A stretch of DNA of 64,000 bases, from assembly GCF_900113615.1 (NCBI RefSeq), contig NZ_FOPZ01000002.1, forward strand, positions 124,001 through 188,000, read 5' to 3'. Position 1 is the stretch's first letter; every line of letters begins with the position of its first letter. The notes below the pieces were generated by a model. That model was not told where the DNA came from and did not search any database. It was given only the letters and a program-made list of their open reading frames with translations. Made by a program: the position numbers and the translations under genes. The DNA is from Halorubrum aquaticum (GTDB lineage Archaea; Halobacteriota; Halobacteria; Halobacteriales; Haloferacaceae). Shown here one piece after another: positions 23,447-30,899 of this stretch.

Positions 23447-24721
23447 CTACTCCGCGGCCGATATCGACCGTATCGCGTCGGTCAAGGTGTCGACCGCGAG
23501 CGGAATGACCGCCTCGTCGACGTCGAACGTCGCGGTGTGGTGGCCGGTGGGGTTGCTCGCGCCGAACCCGACGTAGGTCGCGTCGCCGCCGTTCCGCTGG
23601 ACCGCCCGCATCAGCCGCGTCGCGTCCTCGCTGCCGCCGAGCGCGTCGCCCTCGTCGGGCGTGACGGTGGCGTCGTGTCCGGCCGCGGCCGCGGAGACGG
23701 CGTCGACGAGCGAGTCGTCACACTCGGAACTCGGGGCCCCGTTGCGGAACGACACGTCCACCTCGCAGTCGTGGAGCTCGGCCGCGCTCCGGAGCACGCG
23801 GAGGGCGTGGTCCTCGACGTAGTTCCTGAGCTCCGTCGTCGTCCCGCGGACCTCCCCCTCGAGCGAGGCCGACTCGGGCACGATGTTCGTCGCGGTCCCG
23901 CCCTCGACGACGCCGACGTTGACCCGCGTCGCGCCGTCGCCGTGCCGGGGGATCGCGTGGAGGTTCCCGACCGCGGTCGACAGGGCCTGGATGGCGTGTG
24001 CGCCCTCCTGCGGGCTGTTGCCGGCGTGAGCCGGCGACCCCTCGAACGTCGCCTCGAAGCCGTTGATCGCGAGGAACGACTCGATGCCGGGGACCACCAC
24101 TCCGGTCTCGACGTCGAGGCCGACGTGGACGGCGATGAGGGAGTCGACGTCATCGAGGTGGCCGCTGCCGACGACGGAGGCCGCGCCCGCGCCCAGCTCC
24201 TCGGCGGGCTGGAAGAGCACCTTGAGCGTTCCCTCGAAGTCGCTCTCCTTTACGGCCTCGAGGACGCCGACGCCGATGGCGGCGTGTGCGTCGTGTCCGC
24301 AGGCGTGCATGCGATCGTCGTACGTCGACCGGAACCCCTCGGCGGCGGGGACGTGGTCGGGGTCCTCGGACTCCGACTGGGGGAGGCCGTCGATGTCGAC
24401 CCGGACCAGCACGGTCGGGCCCTCTCCCTTCCGGAGGACCGCGAGCGCGCCGGTGTAGCCGTCCTCGACCTTCGAGAGCACGTCCTCGTCGACGCCGGTC
24501 TCGCGGGCGCGCTCTCTGGCGCGCGCCAACTGGTCGTCGGTCGGCGGACGGATCCGCTCCTCACGGTGGACCTCGCTGCCGACGTACAGCTCGTCGGGAC
24601 CGATCGCCTCCAGCTCCTCGACGATCCGGTCGGTGGTGTAGAACTCGCGCCAGCCGATCTCGGGACGCCGGTGGAGGTCGCGACGCAACTCGATCAGTCG
24701 GGACTGCGATTGGGCGTTCAC
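23447..24721 (-). CDS. M20 family amidohydrolase (aminoacylase type)
   Basis: Zinc-dependent amidohydrolase of the M20D group (hippurate hydrolase / IAA-amino-acid hydrolase relatives), 424 residues, removing an acyl group from an N-acyl amino acid. 'DRMHACGHDAHAAIGVGVLE' near residue 136 provides the metal Cys/His ligands typical of this group, and 'VLFQPAEELGAGA' near 170 the catalytic Glu pair. The final block 'GFGASNPTGHHTATFDVDE' carries the last His ligand. GTG start. The N-terminal 'RDLHRRPEIGWREFYT' is the usual opening. Same strand as the next M20 gene but separated by 61 bases. Confidence 0.9.
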   Translation of the reverse strand: MNAQSQSRLIELRRDLHRRPEIGWREFYTTDRIVEELEAIGPDELYVGSEVHREERIRPPTDDQLARARERARETGVDEDVLSKVEDGYTGALAVLRKGEGPTVLVRVDIDGLPQSESEDPDHVPAAEGFRSTYDDRMHACGHDAHAAIGVGVLEAVKESDFEGTLKVLFQPAEELGAGAASVVGSGHLDDVDSLIAVHVGLDVETGVVVPGIESFLAINGFEATFEGSPAHAGNSPQEGAHAIQALSTAVGNLHAIPRHGDGATRVNVGVVEGGTATNIVPESASLEGEVRGTTTELRNYVEDHALRVLRSAAELHDCEVDVSFRNGAPSSECDDSLVDAVSAAAAGHDATVTPDEGDALGGSEDATRLMRAVQRNGGDATYVGFGASNPTGHHTATFDVDEAVIPLAVDTLTDAIRSISAAE

Positions 24722-24782
24722 GGGGGGAGTTGGCGGAAGGGCCGCTTAAACGTTGACCCGGTCGCCGATCGCCGGTCGGACC

Positions 24783-26030
24783 TCAGTACGACTCGAGCGT
24801 CGACGCGGTCGCGTCGGCGATGACTTCACTCGCGAGCCGCACGTCCGTCCACTCGACGTGCTCGTCGGGCTTGTGTGCGAGATCGACGGATCCGGGGCCG
24901 AACACGACGGTCGGGATCCCGGCGTCGAGGTAGTGGCGGGCGTCGGTGCCGCCGGTGAACCCCTCGTAGTTCGGCTCGATCCCGCGGTCGCTCGCGGCCT
25001 CGGCCACACGCTCGACCACCGGCTCGTCCCGGCTCACCTCCGACCCCTCGAACTGGACCGAGAAGCGCTCGAAGGTGGGCGGGTGCTCGGTGAGCCACTC
25101 GCTTTCGGCGATGACCTCGTCGAGCCGCTCCCGGAACTCGGCTTCGACTCCCGCGACCGTCTCGTGGGGGGCGACGCCGATACGGATCTCCGATGTGAGG
25201 TGTGAGGGGACCGACGACGCCCAGTCGCCGGCCTCGACGGTGCCGAAGTTGATCGGCCACGGGTTGTCGAACGCCTCGAAGAGGGGGTGAGTGACGCGCT
25301 CGGCGCGCTCGCGTTCGAGGTCCTCGAACGCGTGGCGGATCCGCTCGAAGTGCGGGAGCACCGACTCGCCCTCCCAGGTGCGCGCGGCGTGTGCCGACTC
25401 GCCGAAGACCTCGAGCCGCTTCATCAGGCTCCCCTCGGCGGCGACCACGAGCGAGAAGTCGGTCGGCTCGGCGATGATCGCCGCGTCGCGCTCGAAGGGG
25501 TACGGGTTCTTCTCGGCGGCGACCGCCGCGCCGATCCCGCCCTCCTCCTCGCCGACGACGCCCTCGACGACGATCCGTCCGTTGAGGCCGAGCTCGTCCG
25601 CACGCGCCTCGACCGCGAGCGCGGCGAAGACGCAGGCGGCGAGCCCGCTCTTCATGTCGAGCGACCCGCGCCCGTAGAGGCGACCGTCCTCCCAACGGGG
25701 GTCGAACGGGGCCTCCGTCCAGGAGCCCTCGTCGACGGGGACCACGTCGACGTGGCCGTTCAACACGACGGTCGGCCCGTCGTCGGGGTCGCCGAGCTCC
25801 AGGACGCCGCCGAGGCTCGGCCGGTCCTCCAACTCGAGCGTCTCGACCGGCGGGAACGACGGGTGTGCCGCCAGGACCTCCGGGTCCGGCTCCCACTCGT
25901 AGACCTCGAAGCCGAGGTCGGCGAGGTGGTCGCGGAACCAGGACTGAACCGCCGCCTCCTCGCCCGGATAGCTCTCGAAGGAAACCAGTTCTCGGATCGT
26001 CTCCCGTAACGCGTCTTCGCGGACGTCCAT
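24783..26030 (-). CDS. M20 family metallopeptidase (ArgE/DapE type)
   Basis: Di-zinc deacylase or peptidase, 415 residues. 'VLNGHVDVVPVDEGSW' near residue 85 has the first His-Asp pair, 'LYGRGSLDMKSGLAACVFA' near 113 the bridging Asp, and 'VEGVVGEEEGGIGA' near 150 the catalytic Glu. 'FTGGTDARHYLDAGIPTVVF' near 365 supplies later ligands. This is the acetylornithine deacetylase/succinyl-diaminopimelate desuccinylase fold; true substrate cannot be told. ATG 26030 is preferred over starts six and eight codons upstream because a TCTGTTATGG box lies 27 bases before it. Confidence 0.9.
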   Translation of the reverse strand: MDVREDALRETIRELVSFESYPGEEAAVQSWFRDHLADLGFEVYEWEPDPEVLAAHPSFPPVETLELEDRPSLGGVLELGDPDDGPTVVLNGHVDVVPVDEGSWTEAPFDPRWEDGRLYGRGSLDMKSGLAACVFAALAVEARADELGLNGRIVVEGVVGEEEGGIGAAVAAEKNPYPFERDAAIIAEPTDFSLVVAAEGSLMKRLEVFGESAHAARTWEGESVLPHFERIRHAFEDLERERAERVTHPLFEAFDNPWPINFGTVEAGDWASSVPSHLTSEIRIGVAPHETVAGVEAEFRERLDEVIAESEWLTEHPPTFERFSVQFEGSEVSRDEPVVERVAEAASDRGIEPNYEGFTGGTDARHYLDAGIPTVVFGPGSVDLAHKPDEHVEWTDVRLASEVIADATASTLESY

Positions 26031-26054
26031 GCTATCGGGTGGTACCATCACCAC

Positions 26055-26379
26055 CCATAACAGATTTCGGATCCTGCGATCCGGTACCGCATCCCGGACG
26101 GTCGCGAACGAGCGCTGCGCCGGCGTGACCCACGACGGTGACCGCTCCGGGTCGTGGTGATCGCACCTGCGCCGAGTCGTTTCCGGACGCCTCGTCGGCG
26201 TTCTGAGCCGGTCGGACCGCTCCGTCAGTTCCCGCCTGATATCAGGTCAGAGTAGCGGTCGTGATACGATTCGATCAGTCGCATATTGCCGATTCATGGG
26301 CTACATTCGGCGACTATCCAGTGGATCGTGCTTCCAAAGTCTTTTGACTAACTAGTCAGTAAGTACCCATACGACCGAC
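26055..26379. other. Regulatory gap upstream of the MATE exporter
   Basis: No credible gene in this stretch. It contains the M20 promoter at its left end (TGTTATGG), a perfect palindrome CCTGATATCAGG at 26235-26246, then an AT-richer 130 bases leading into the palindromic box at 26344-26363. Confidence 0.6.
26344..26363. promoter_or_regulatory. TetR-type operator candidate before the MATE exporter
   Basis: TTGACTAACTAGTCAGTAAG. Within it TGACTA-AC-TAGTCA (26345-26358) is a perfect 14-bp inverted repeat. It lies 17-36 bases before the leader ATG at 26380, exactly over the expected TATA/BRE position, so a bound repressor would block initiation. Same box type as at 7403-7422. Confidence 0.55.
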
Positions 26380-26421
26380 ATGGACGACATCGAGATCACT
26401 CCTTCGGAGGCGACGCGCTGA
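26380..26421 (+). CDS. Possible 13-aa leader peptide of the MATE gene
   Basis: ATG at 26380 opens MDDIEITPSEATR followed by TGA, which shares its A with the MATE ATG (TGATG). The acidic composition and start position at the expected transcription start suggest a translated leader coupling MATE expression. Only 13 codons, so support is structural, not compositional. Confidence 0.35.
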   Translation: MDDIEITPSEATR

Positions 26422-27872
26422 TGGGTGTCCTGCGTCGGATCGACTCGCTGTTCAAGGGCCCCGAGGAGTTCGATCTCACCTCCGGCGGCATCGGCAAGCC
26501 CCTGTTCTTCCTCTCGATGCCGATCGTCGTCACGAACCTCTTTCAGACCGCGTACAACCTCGCCGACACCTTCTGGCTCGGCCAGTACAGCACGGACGCG
26601 CTGGCGGCGATCAGCTTCGCGTTCCCGATGGTGTTCCTGCTCATCTCGCTGGGGATGGGGATCTCCGTCGCGGGCAGCGTCCTCGTCGCACAGTACACCG
26701 GAGCGGAGGAGGCGCGGGAAGCGGAGTACGCCGCCTCCCAGACGGTGACGTTCGCGGTGATCGCCTCGGTGCTGCTCGGGGGCGTCGGCTACTTCCTCGT
26801 CGAGGAGTTCCTCGGGATAATGGGCGCATCGGAGAGCGTCCTCCCGCTGGCGGCGCGATACATGGAGACCATCTCGGCGGGGCTCGTCTTCATGTTCGGC
26901 TTCGCGGTGTTCATCGCGCTCATGCGCGGGTACGGCGACACGATCACGCCGATGCTCGTGATGTTCGGGTCCGTGGTGCTCAACATCGCGCTCGACCCGT
27001 TCCTGATCTTCGGCTGGGGGCCGTTCCCCGCGCTCGGGATCGAGGGAGCCGCCATCGCGACGGTGTTCTCCCGGGCGCTGGCGCTCGTCGTCGGTCTCGC
27101 GATCATGTTCCGCGGGACCCGCGGGGTCCGGATCCGCCTCGGCGACATGGCGCCCGACGGGGACTACCTGCGCCGGCTTCTACGGATCGGCCTCCCCGCG
27201 ACGGTCGAGGGGACGGGCCGGGCGCTGTCGATGAACCTGCTCCTGTTCATCGTCGCGCTCTTTCCCGACCCGATCGTCGCCGCCTACGGCATCGGGACGC
27301 GGGTCTTCTCGGTGGTGTTCCTGCCGGCGATCGCGGTCGCCCGCGGCGTCGAGACGATGACCGGCCAGAACGTCGGCGCGGGCGAGCCCGACCGCGCCGA
27401 GCGAGCCGCCGATCTGGCCGCGAAGACGCTCTTCGGGATCCTCTCCGCCGTCGGGATCCTCGTGTTCCTCGTCCCCGAGCCGATCGTCTCGGTGTTCGTC
27501 GGGGCGGACCAGGTCGCCGCCGACCGGGTCGTGGCGGTCGGCTCGCAGTTCCTGCGGGTGGTCGCGTTGACCTTCGGGTTCATCGGGATCATGCGGGCGT
27601 ACACCGGGAGCTTCCGGGGCGCCGGAAAGACGCTCACGGCCGCCGCCATCTCCGTGTTGATGCTCGGCGTCATCCGGTTCCCGATCGCGTGGGTCGCCGC
27701 CGGCCGGATCGGCGAGACGGGCATCTGGCTGTCGTTCGCGGTCTCGAACGTCGTCGGCGCGGCGATCGCCTACGTCTGGTACCGCCGCGGAACCTGGCGC
27801 ACGGGGGATCTCACCGAGCGAACCGTCGACGCCGACGAGCCGATCGCGACCGCCGAGTCGACGGACGACTGA
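26421..27872 (+). CDS. MATE family efflux transporter
   Basis: Multidrug/organic-cation antiporter of the cytoplasmic membrane, 483 residues, twelve hydrophobic helices in two related halves. It opens 'SGGIGKPLFFLSMPIVVTN', then 'YNLADTFWLGQYSTDALAAI' near residue 47, characteristic of MATE proteins. The second half repeats it as 'VARGVETMTGQNVGAGEPDR' near 310 (the internal MATE G-x-N-x-G motif). The Lys/Glu-poor, acidic C-terminus is haloarchaeal. A TetR-type palindrome and overlapping 13-codon ORF precede it, suggesting inducible control by substrate. Confidence 0.92.
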   Translation: MGVLRRIDSLFKGPEEFDLTSGGIGKPLFFLSMPIVVTNLFQTAYNLADTFWLGQYSTDALAAISFAFPMVFLLISLGMGISVAGSVLVAQYTGAEEAREAEYAASQTVTFAVIASVLLGGVGYFLVEEFLGIMGASESVLPLAARYMETISAGLVFMFGFAVFIALMRGYGDTITPMLVMFGSVVLNIALDPFLIFGWGPFPALGIEGAAIATVFSRALALVVGLAIMFRGTRGVRIRLGDMAPDGDYLRRLLRIGLPATVEGTGRALSMNLLLFIVALFPDPIVAAYGIGTRVFSVVFLPAIAVARGVETMTGQNVGAGEPDRAERAADLAAKTLFGILSAVGILVFLVPEPIVSVFVGADQVAADRVVAVGSQFLRVVALTFGFIGIMRAYTGSFRGAGKTLTAAAISVLMLGVIRFPIAWVAAGRIGETGIWLSFAVSNVVGAAIAYVWYRRGTWRTGDLTERTVDADEPIATAESTDD

Positions 27873-27899
27873 GGGAGTTCGGGGACGTCGCCGGCCGCC

Positions 27900-28502
27900 T
27901 CACTGGTTCTCCAACGCGTCGAGGACGCACGCGCAGGCGATCACCGCCTCCTTCGGGACGTCGCTCGCGTCGTCGATGCTGACCGTATAGGCGTCCCGCA
28001 GCGAGAACTTCCCCTCGATGTCGCCAACGTGGTCGCCGTCGGCGTCGAATATTTCGTACTTGTTCGGGACGAGGTTCGCGACCGAGACGAGGTGTCGAAG
28101 CGCCGAGAGGAGTTTGTTCTTCGACCGGATGGTCGCCAGCGCCTCGCCCGTCTCGGGGTCACGGATCGTCCAGTTCTCCATCAGAAACGAGAGGTCCTCG
28201 TCGAGGACGACGACCTCCTCGCCGGTTCCCGCGTCGGTGAGGGCGTAACTGCCCGCGACGTCCATGATCCCGCCGGCCTTGACCGTGAACGCGTCCTCGC
28301 CGTCGCCGGTGACGAACGGGAACTCCTCTTTCATCTTGAACAGCTTCTGTTTCCCGCGGAGGACGACGTTTCCCGCGCCGTCTCGGACGGCGTACTTGTT
28401 CCGGATCGTGGACTGTTTCACCTCGTAGCGGTCGTCGACGAGGTCGACCGTCGAGATGTCGTAGCGGTTCGGTCGCGATCCGGAGGTGGAGGGCTCGACC
28501 AT
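27900..28502 (-). CDS. LURP-one-related (tubby-like fold) protein
   Basis: 200-residue protein of the LURP-one-related family, related to tubby C-terminal domains and phospholipid scramblases. Repeating beta-strand units of the type 'YEVKQSTIRNKYAVRDGAGN', 'LFKMKEEFPFVTGDGE', 'SYALTDAGTGEEVVVLDEDL', 'WTIRDPETGEALATIRSK' and 'YEIFDADGDHVGDIEGKF' match the family's 12-strand barrel. It ends in a hydrophobic helix 'VPKEAVIACACVLDALE', expected inside the barrel. Cellular role unknown. A CCTTTTTGC box 26 bases before the start supports the ATG chosen. Convergent with the MATE gene. Confidence 0.85.
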   Translation of the reverse strand: MVEPSTSGSRPNRYDISTVDLVDDRYEVKQSTIRNKYAVRDGAGNVVLRGKQKLFKMKEEFPFVTGDGEDAFTVKAGGIMDVAGSYALTDAGTGEEVVVLDEDLSFLMENWTIRDPETGEALATIRSKNKLLSALRHLVSVANLVPNKYEIFDADGDHVGDIEGKFSLRDAYTVSIDDASDVPKEAVIACACVLDALENQ

Positions 28503-28596
28503 GGGTAACGGGACGCCACGGGCCGCAAAAAGGTCCCGCTCGGTAGCGGTCGGTCGATCGAACGCCTCTTGGGTCGACCGTTCGTCGGAGCGATCG

Positions 28597-29469
28597 ATGG
28601 ACTTGGGCCTCGGGTTCGCGGTCGTCGCCGCCGTCGTCTGGGGCGTCTACGTCTTCGTACTGAAGCGGTGGTTCGAGGGGTACTCCGCGGCCGCACTCAC
28701 CGTCTGTATCAACTCGTTCGCGCTGGCGTGGTACGCCCCGGTCACCCTCGCCGACCGCGGCGGTTCCCTCGCCGCACTCGGCGGGTTCGGACCTCCCGAG
28801 GTCGGGATCGTCGCGCTCACCGTCGTGGCGACCGCGCTCGCGTTCGTCCTCTTCTTACGGGCGATAGCCGAGGGACAGGTCTCGTACGTGACGCCGATCA
28901 ACAAGGTCGTGCCGATGTTCGTCCTCCCGCTCGAGGTGCTGCTGCTCGGGGAGGTGTTGAGCCCCGTTCAGGTCCTCGGGGTCCTCGTCGCGACGTTCGC
29001 GGTGTACGTCGCCAATTACGAGCCGGGGGGACTCCTCGAGCCGTTCCGCAAGGCGGCCCGATCGCGCCCGGCCCAACTCGCGCTGGTGAGCGCGATGTGT
29101 TACGCGGTGAGCGACCTCGGCAAACGCGTCGCGCTCCAGGAGCTCGCGCTCCCCGAGACGCTGTGGGTCCCCCTGCTTCTGGTCGGCGTCGCGCTCGTCC
29201 TGCTTCCGAGCGCTGTCCGAAACCCGCCCACCGGGGTCCGCGCGGACCTCCCGAAGCTGGCCGCCGCGGGCGGGATCGTCGCGGTCGGCGAGCACGTCAC
29301 GACGCTCGCGTTCGCGTCGTTGCCCGCCAGCATCGCCTCGCCGGTGATCAACACGCAGGCGATCGTCGCGGTCGTCCTCGGCGGCGTCCTGCTCGGCGAG
29401 CGCTACTTCCGGATCCGGCTGATCGCGGCGCTGCTCGCGGTGGTCGGCGTGACGCTGATCGCGCTTTGA
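28597..29469 (+). CDS. EamA/DMT-family transporter
   Basis: Ten-helix drug/metabolite transporter, 290 residues, made of two five-helix EamA repeats. It starts MDLGLGFAVVAAVVWGVYVF, typical for the family; 'YVTPINKVVPMFVLPLEVLL' near residue 98 and 'ASPVINTQAIVAVVLGGVLL' near 247 mark the end of each repeat (the P-x-x-x-x-x-P-E/G-type motif). ATG 28597 chosen because the preceding frame overlaps the opposite gene's promoter. Substrate unknown; DMT proteins commonly export amino acids or metabolites. Confidence 0.9.
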   Translation: MDLGLGFAVVAAVVWGVYVFVLKRWFEGYSAAALTVCINSFALAWYAPVTLADRGGSLAALGGFGPPEVGIVALTVVATALAFVLFLRAIAEGQVSYVTPINKVVPMFVLPLEVLLLGEVLSPVQVLGVLVATFAVYVANYEPGGLLEPFRKAARSRPAQLALVSAMCYAVSDLGKRVALQELALPETLWVPLLLVGVALVLLPSAVRNPPTGVRADLPKLAAAGGIVAVGEHVTTLAFASLPASIASPVINTQAIVAVVLGGVLLGERYFRIRLIAALLAVVGVTLIAL

Positions 29470-29513
29470 GGTGAAACCCGCCTCGCTCCGCGTCCGCCGG
29501 CCGCCACGTCGCC

Positions 29514-30746
29514 TCACTTCGCGTTCGCCAGCCGCTTCACCGTCTCGACGTACACGCGCGCGCCCTCCTCGGCGTCCGCCCACTCCGTGAACTCGGCCTC
29601 GTTGTGGGTCTTGCCGTCGACGCTCGGCACGAACAGCATGGCGGTGTCCGTCATCTCGTTCACGTAGCTCGCGTCGTGGCCGGCCCCGCTCACCATCGCC
29701 CGGTGGGACGCGCCGACAGCGTCGGCGGCGGCGAGCGCCGTCTCGGCGACGGTCGGGGAGAACTCGGTGTGGGGGATCCGCCAGATCTCCTCGAGGTCGT
29801 ACTCGACGCCCTCGCGCTCGCAGGCGGTCTCGACCTCGCGTTCCACGGCCTCGACGAGGTCGCCGACGACCGCGTCGTCGTAGCTGCGCACGTCGACGGT
29901 GAACCGGACCTCGGAGGGGATGACGTTGATCGACCCCGGCGCCACCTCGAGTTCCCCGACGGTCGTCACCACGTCGTCGGCGAAGCGATTCGACAGCCGC
30001 CGGACCGCTCCGACGACGTCCGAGGCGGCGACGAGCGCGTCCTTCCGGGAGTACATCGGGGACGGTCCGGCGTGGTCGGCGTCGCCGTGGACCACCACCT
30101 CGAGCCACGCCATCCCGAACACGCCCTCGACGACGCCGACCGAGAGTCCCTCGTCCTCGAGTTTGGGTCCCTGCTCGACGTGGAGTTCGAGCGAGGAGTG
30201 GTACTCCTCGCGGGGACCGACCGGGTCGTCGCCGCGATACCCGATCCGATCGAGCGCCTCCGCGACGGTCACGCCGTCGGCGTCCGCGTGCTCGAGGACT
30301 TCCTCGAGGTCGAGTTCGCCGGTGAACGCCCCGCTTCCCATCAACGCCGGCTTGAACCGCGACCCCTCCTCGTTGGTCCAGTTCACGATCTCGATCGGCC
30401 GGCGGTGCTCGACGCCCTCGTCGTCGAACGCCCGGAGCGTCTCGAGCGCGGAGAGGACGCCGAGCTGGCCGTCGAACCGGCCGCCGTACGGCTGTGAGTC
30501 GAGGTGCGACCCGATGAGCACCGGCTCGGCGTCGGGGTCGGTTCCCTCCGCGCGCCCGAAGACGTTGCCGATCCGGTCGATCCGAACCTCGAGTCCGAGG
30601 TCCTCCAGGTCCGAGACGAACAGGTCCCGTACCTCTCTATCCTCCTCGGAGAGCGCCAGCCGGTGGAGGCCGTCGGCGTCGGTTCGGCCGATCTCGGAGT
30701 ACCGTTCGAACGTCTCCCTGAACCGTTCGGGGTCGATGGTGACCAT
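29514..30746 (-). CDS. M20 family hydrolase (N-carbamoyl-amino acid hydrolase/allantoate amidohydrolase type)
   Basis: Zinc hydrolase of the hydantoinase/carbamoylase group, 410 residues, cleaving an N-carbamoyl (ureido) group. 'IGSHLDSQPYGGRFDGQLG' near residue 81 supplies His and bridging Asp, 'NWTNEEGSRFKPALMGSGAF' near 124 the catalytic Glu pair, 'ELHVEQGPKLEDEG' near 190 another His ligand, and 'VSGAGHDASYVNEMT' near 355 the last His. This order is diagnostic for AmaB/HyuC/AllC. No hydantoinase gene is adjacent, so the natural substrate may be an N-carbamoyl amino acid, allantoate or beta-ureidopropionate. ATG 30746 preferred to a GTG three codons upstream. Confidence 0.9.
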   Translation of the reverse strand: MVTIDPERFRETFERYSEIGRTDADGLHRLALSEEDREVRDLFVSDLEDLGLEVRIDRIGNVFGRAEGTDPDAEPVLIGSHLDSQPYGGRFDGQLGVLSALETLRAFDDEGVEHRRPIEIVNWTNEEGSRFKPALMGSGAFTGELDLEEVLEHADADGVTVAEALDRIGYRGDDPVGPREEYHSSLELHVEQGPKLEDEGLSVGVVEGVFGMAWLEVVVHGDADHAGPSPMYSRKDALVAASDVVGAVRRLSNRFADDVVTTVGELEVAPGSINVIPSEVRFTVDVRSYDDAVVGDLVEAVEREVETACEREGVEYDLEEIWRIPHTEFSPTVAETALAAADAVGASHRAMVSGAGHDASYVNEMTDTAMLFVPSVDGKTHNEAEFTEWADAEEGARVYVETVKRLANAK

Positions 30747-30784
30747 GTCTCCCACTGCGTCGAAGGGGCAACTAAAACCAGCGG

Positions 30785-30892
30785 CCGGCGGGTCGGGGAA
30801 TCAGAGTCGGGGAATCGGGTCGGCGGGTCGGCGTGGAAGGCAGGGAGTCAGCGTGGAGGTCGGGGAGTCGAGGTCGGGGAGACGGAAACGAG
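30785..30892. repeat. Degenerate short tandem repeats
   Basis: Repeats of GTCGGGGAATC / GTCGGGGAGTCG / GTCGGGGAGACG with GGGTCGGCG variants, about 10-13 bases each, filling the gap between the hydrolase start and the TPP-enzyme stop. No frame here is credible. Confidence 0.5.
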
Positions 30893-30899
30893 TCGACCC

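Noticed and set aside
30785-30892. CRISPR-like array
   Set aside because: Units are about 10-13 bases, degenerate and without spacers of even length.
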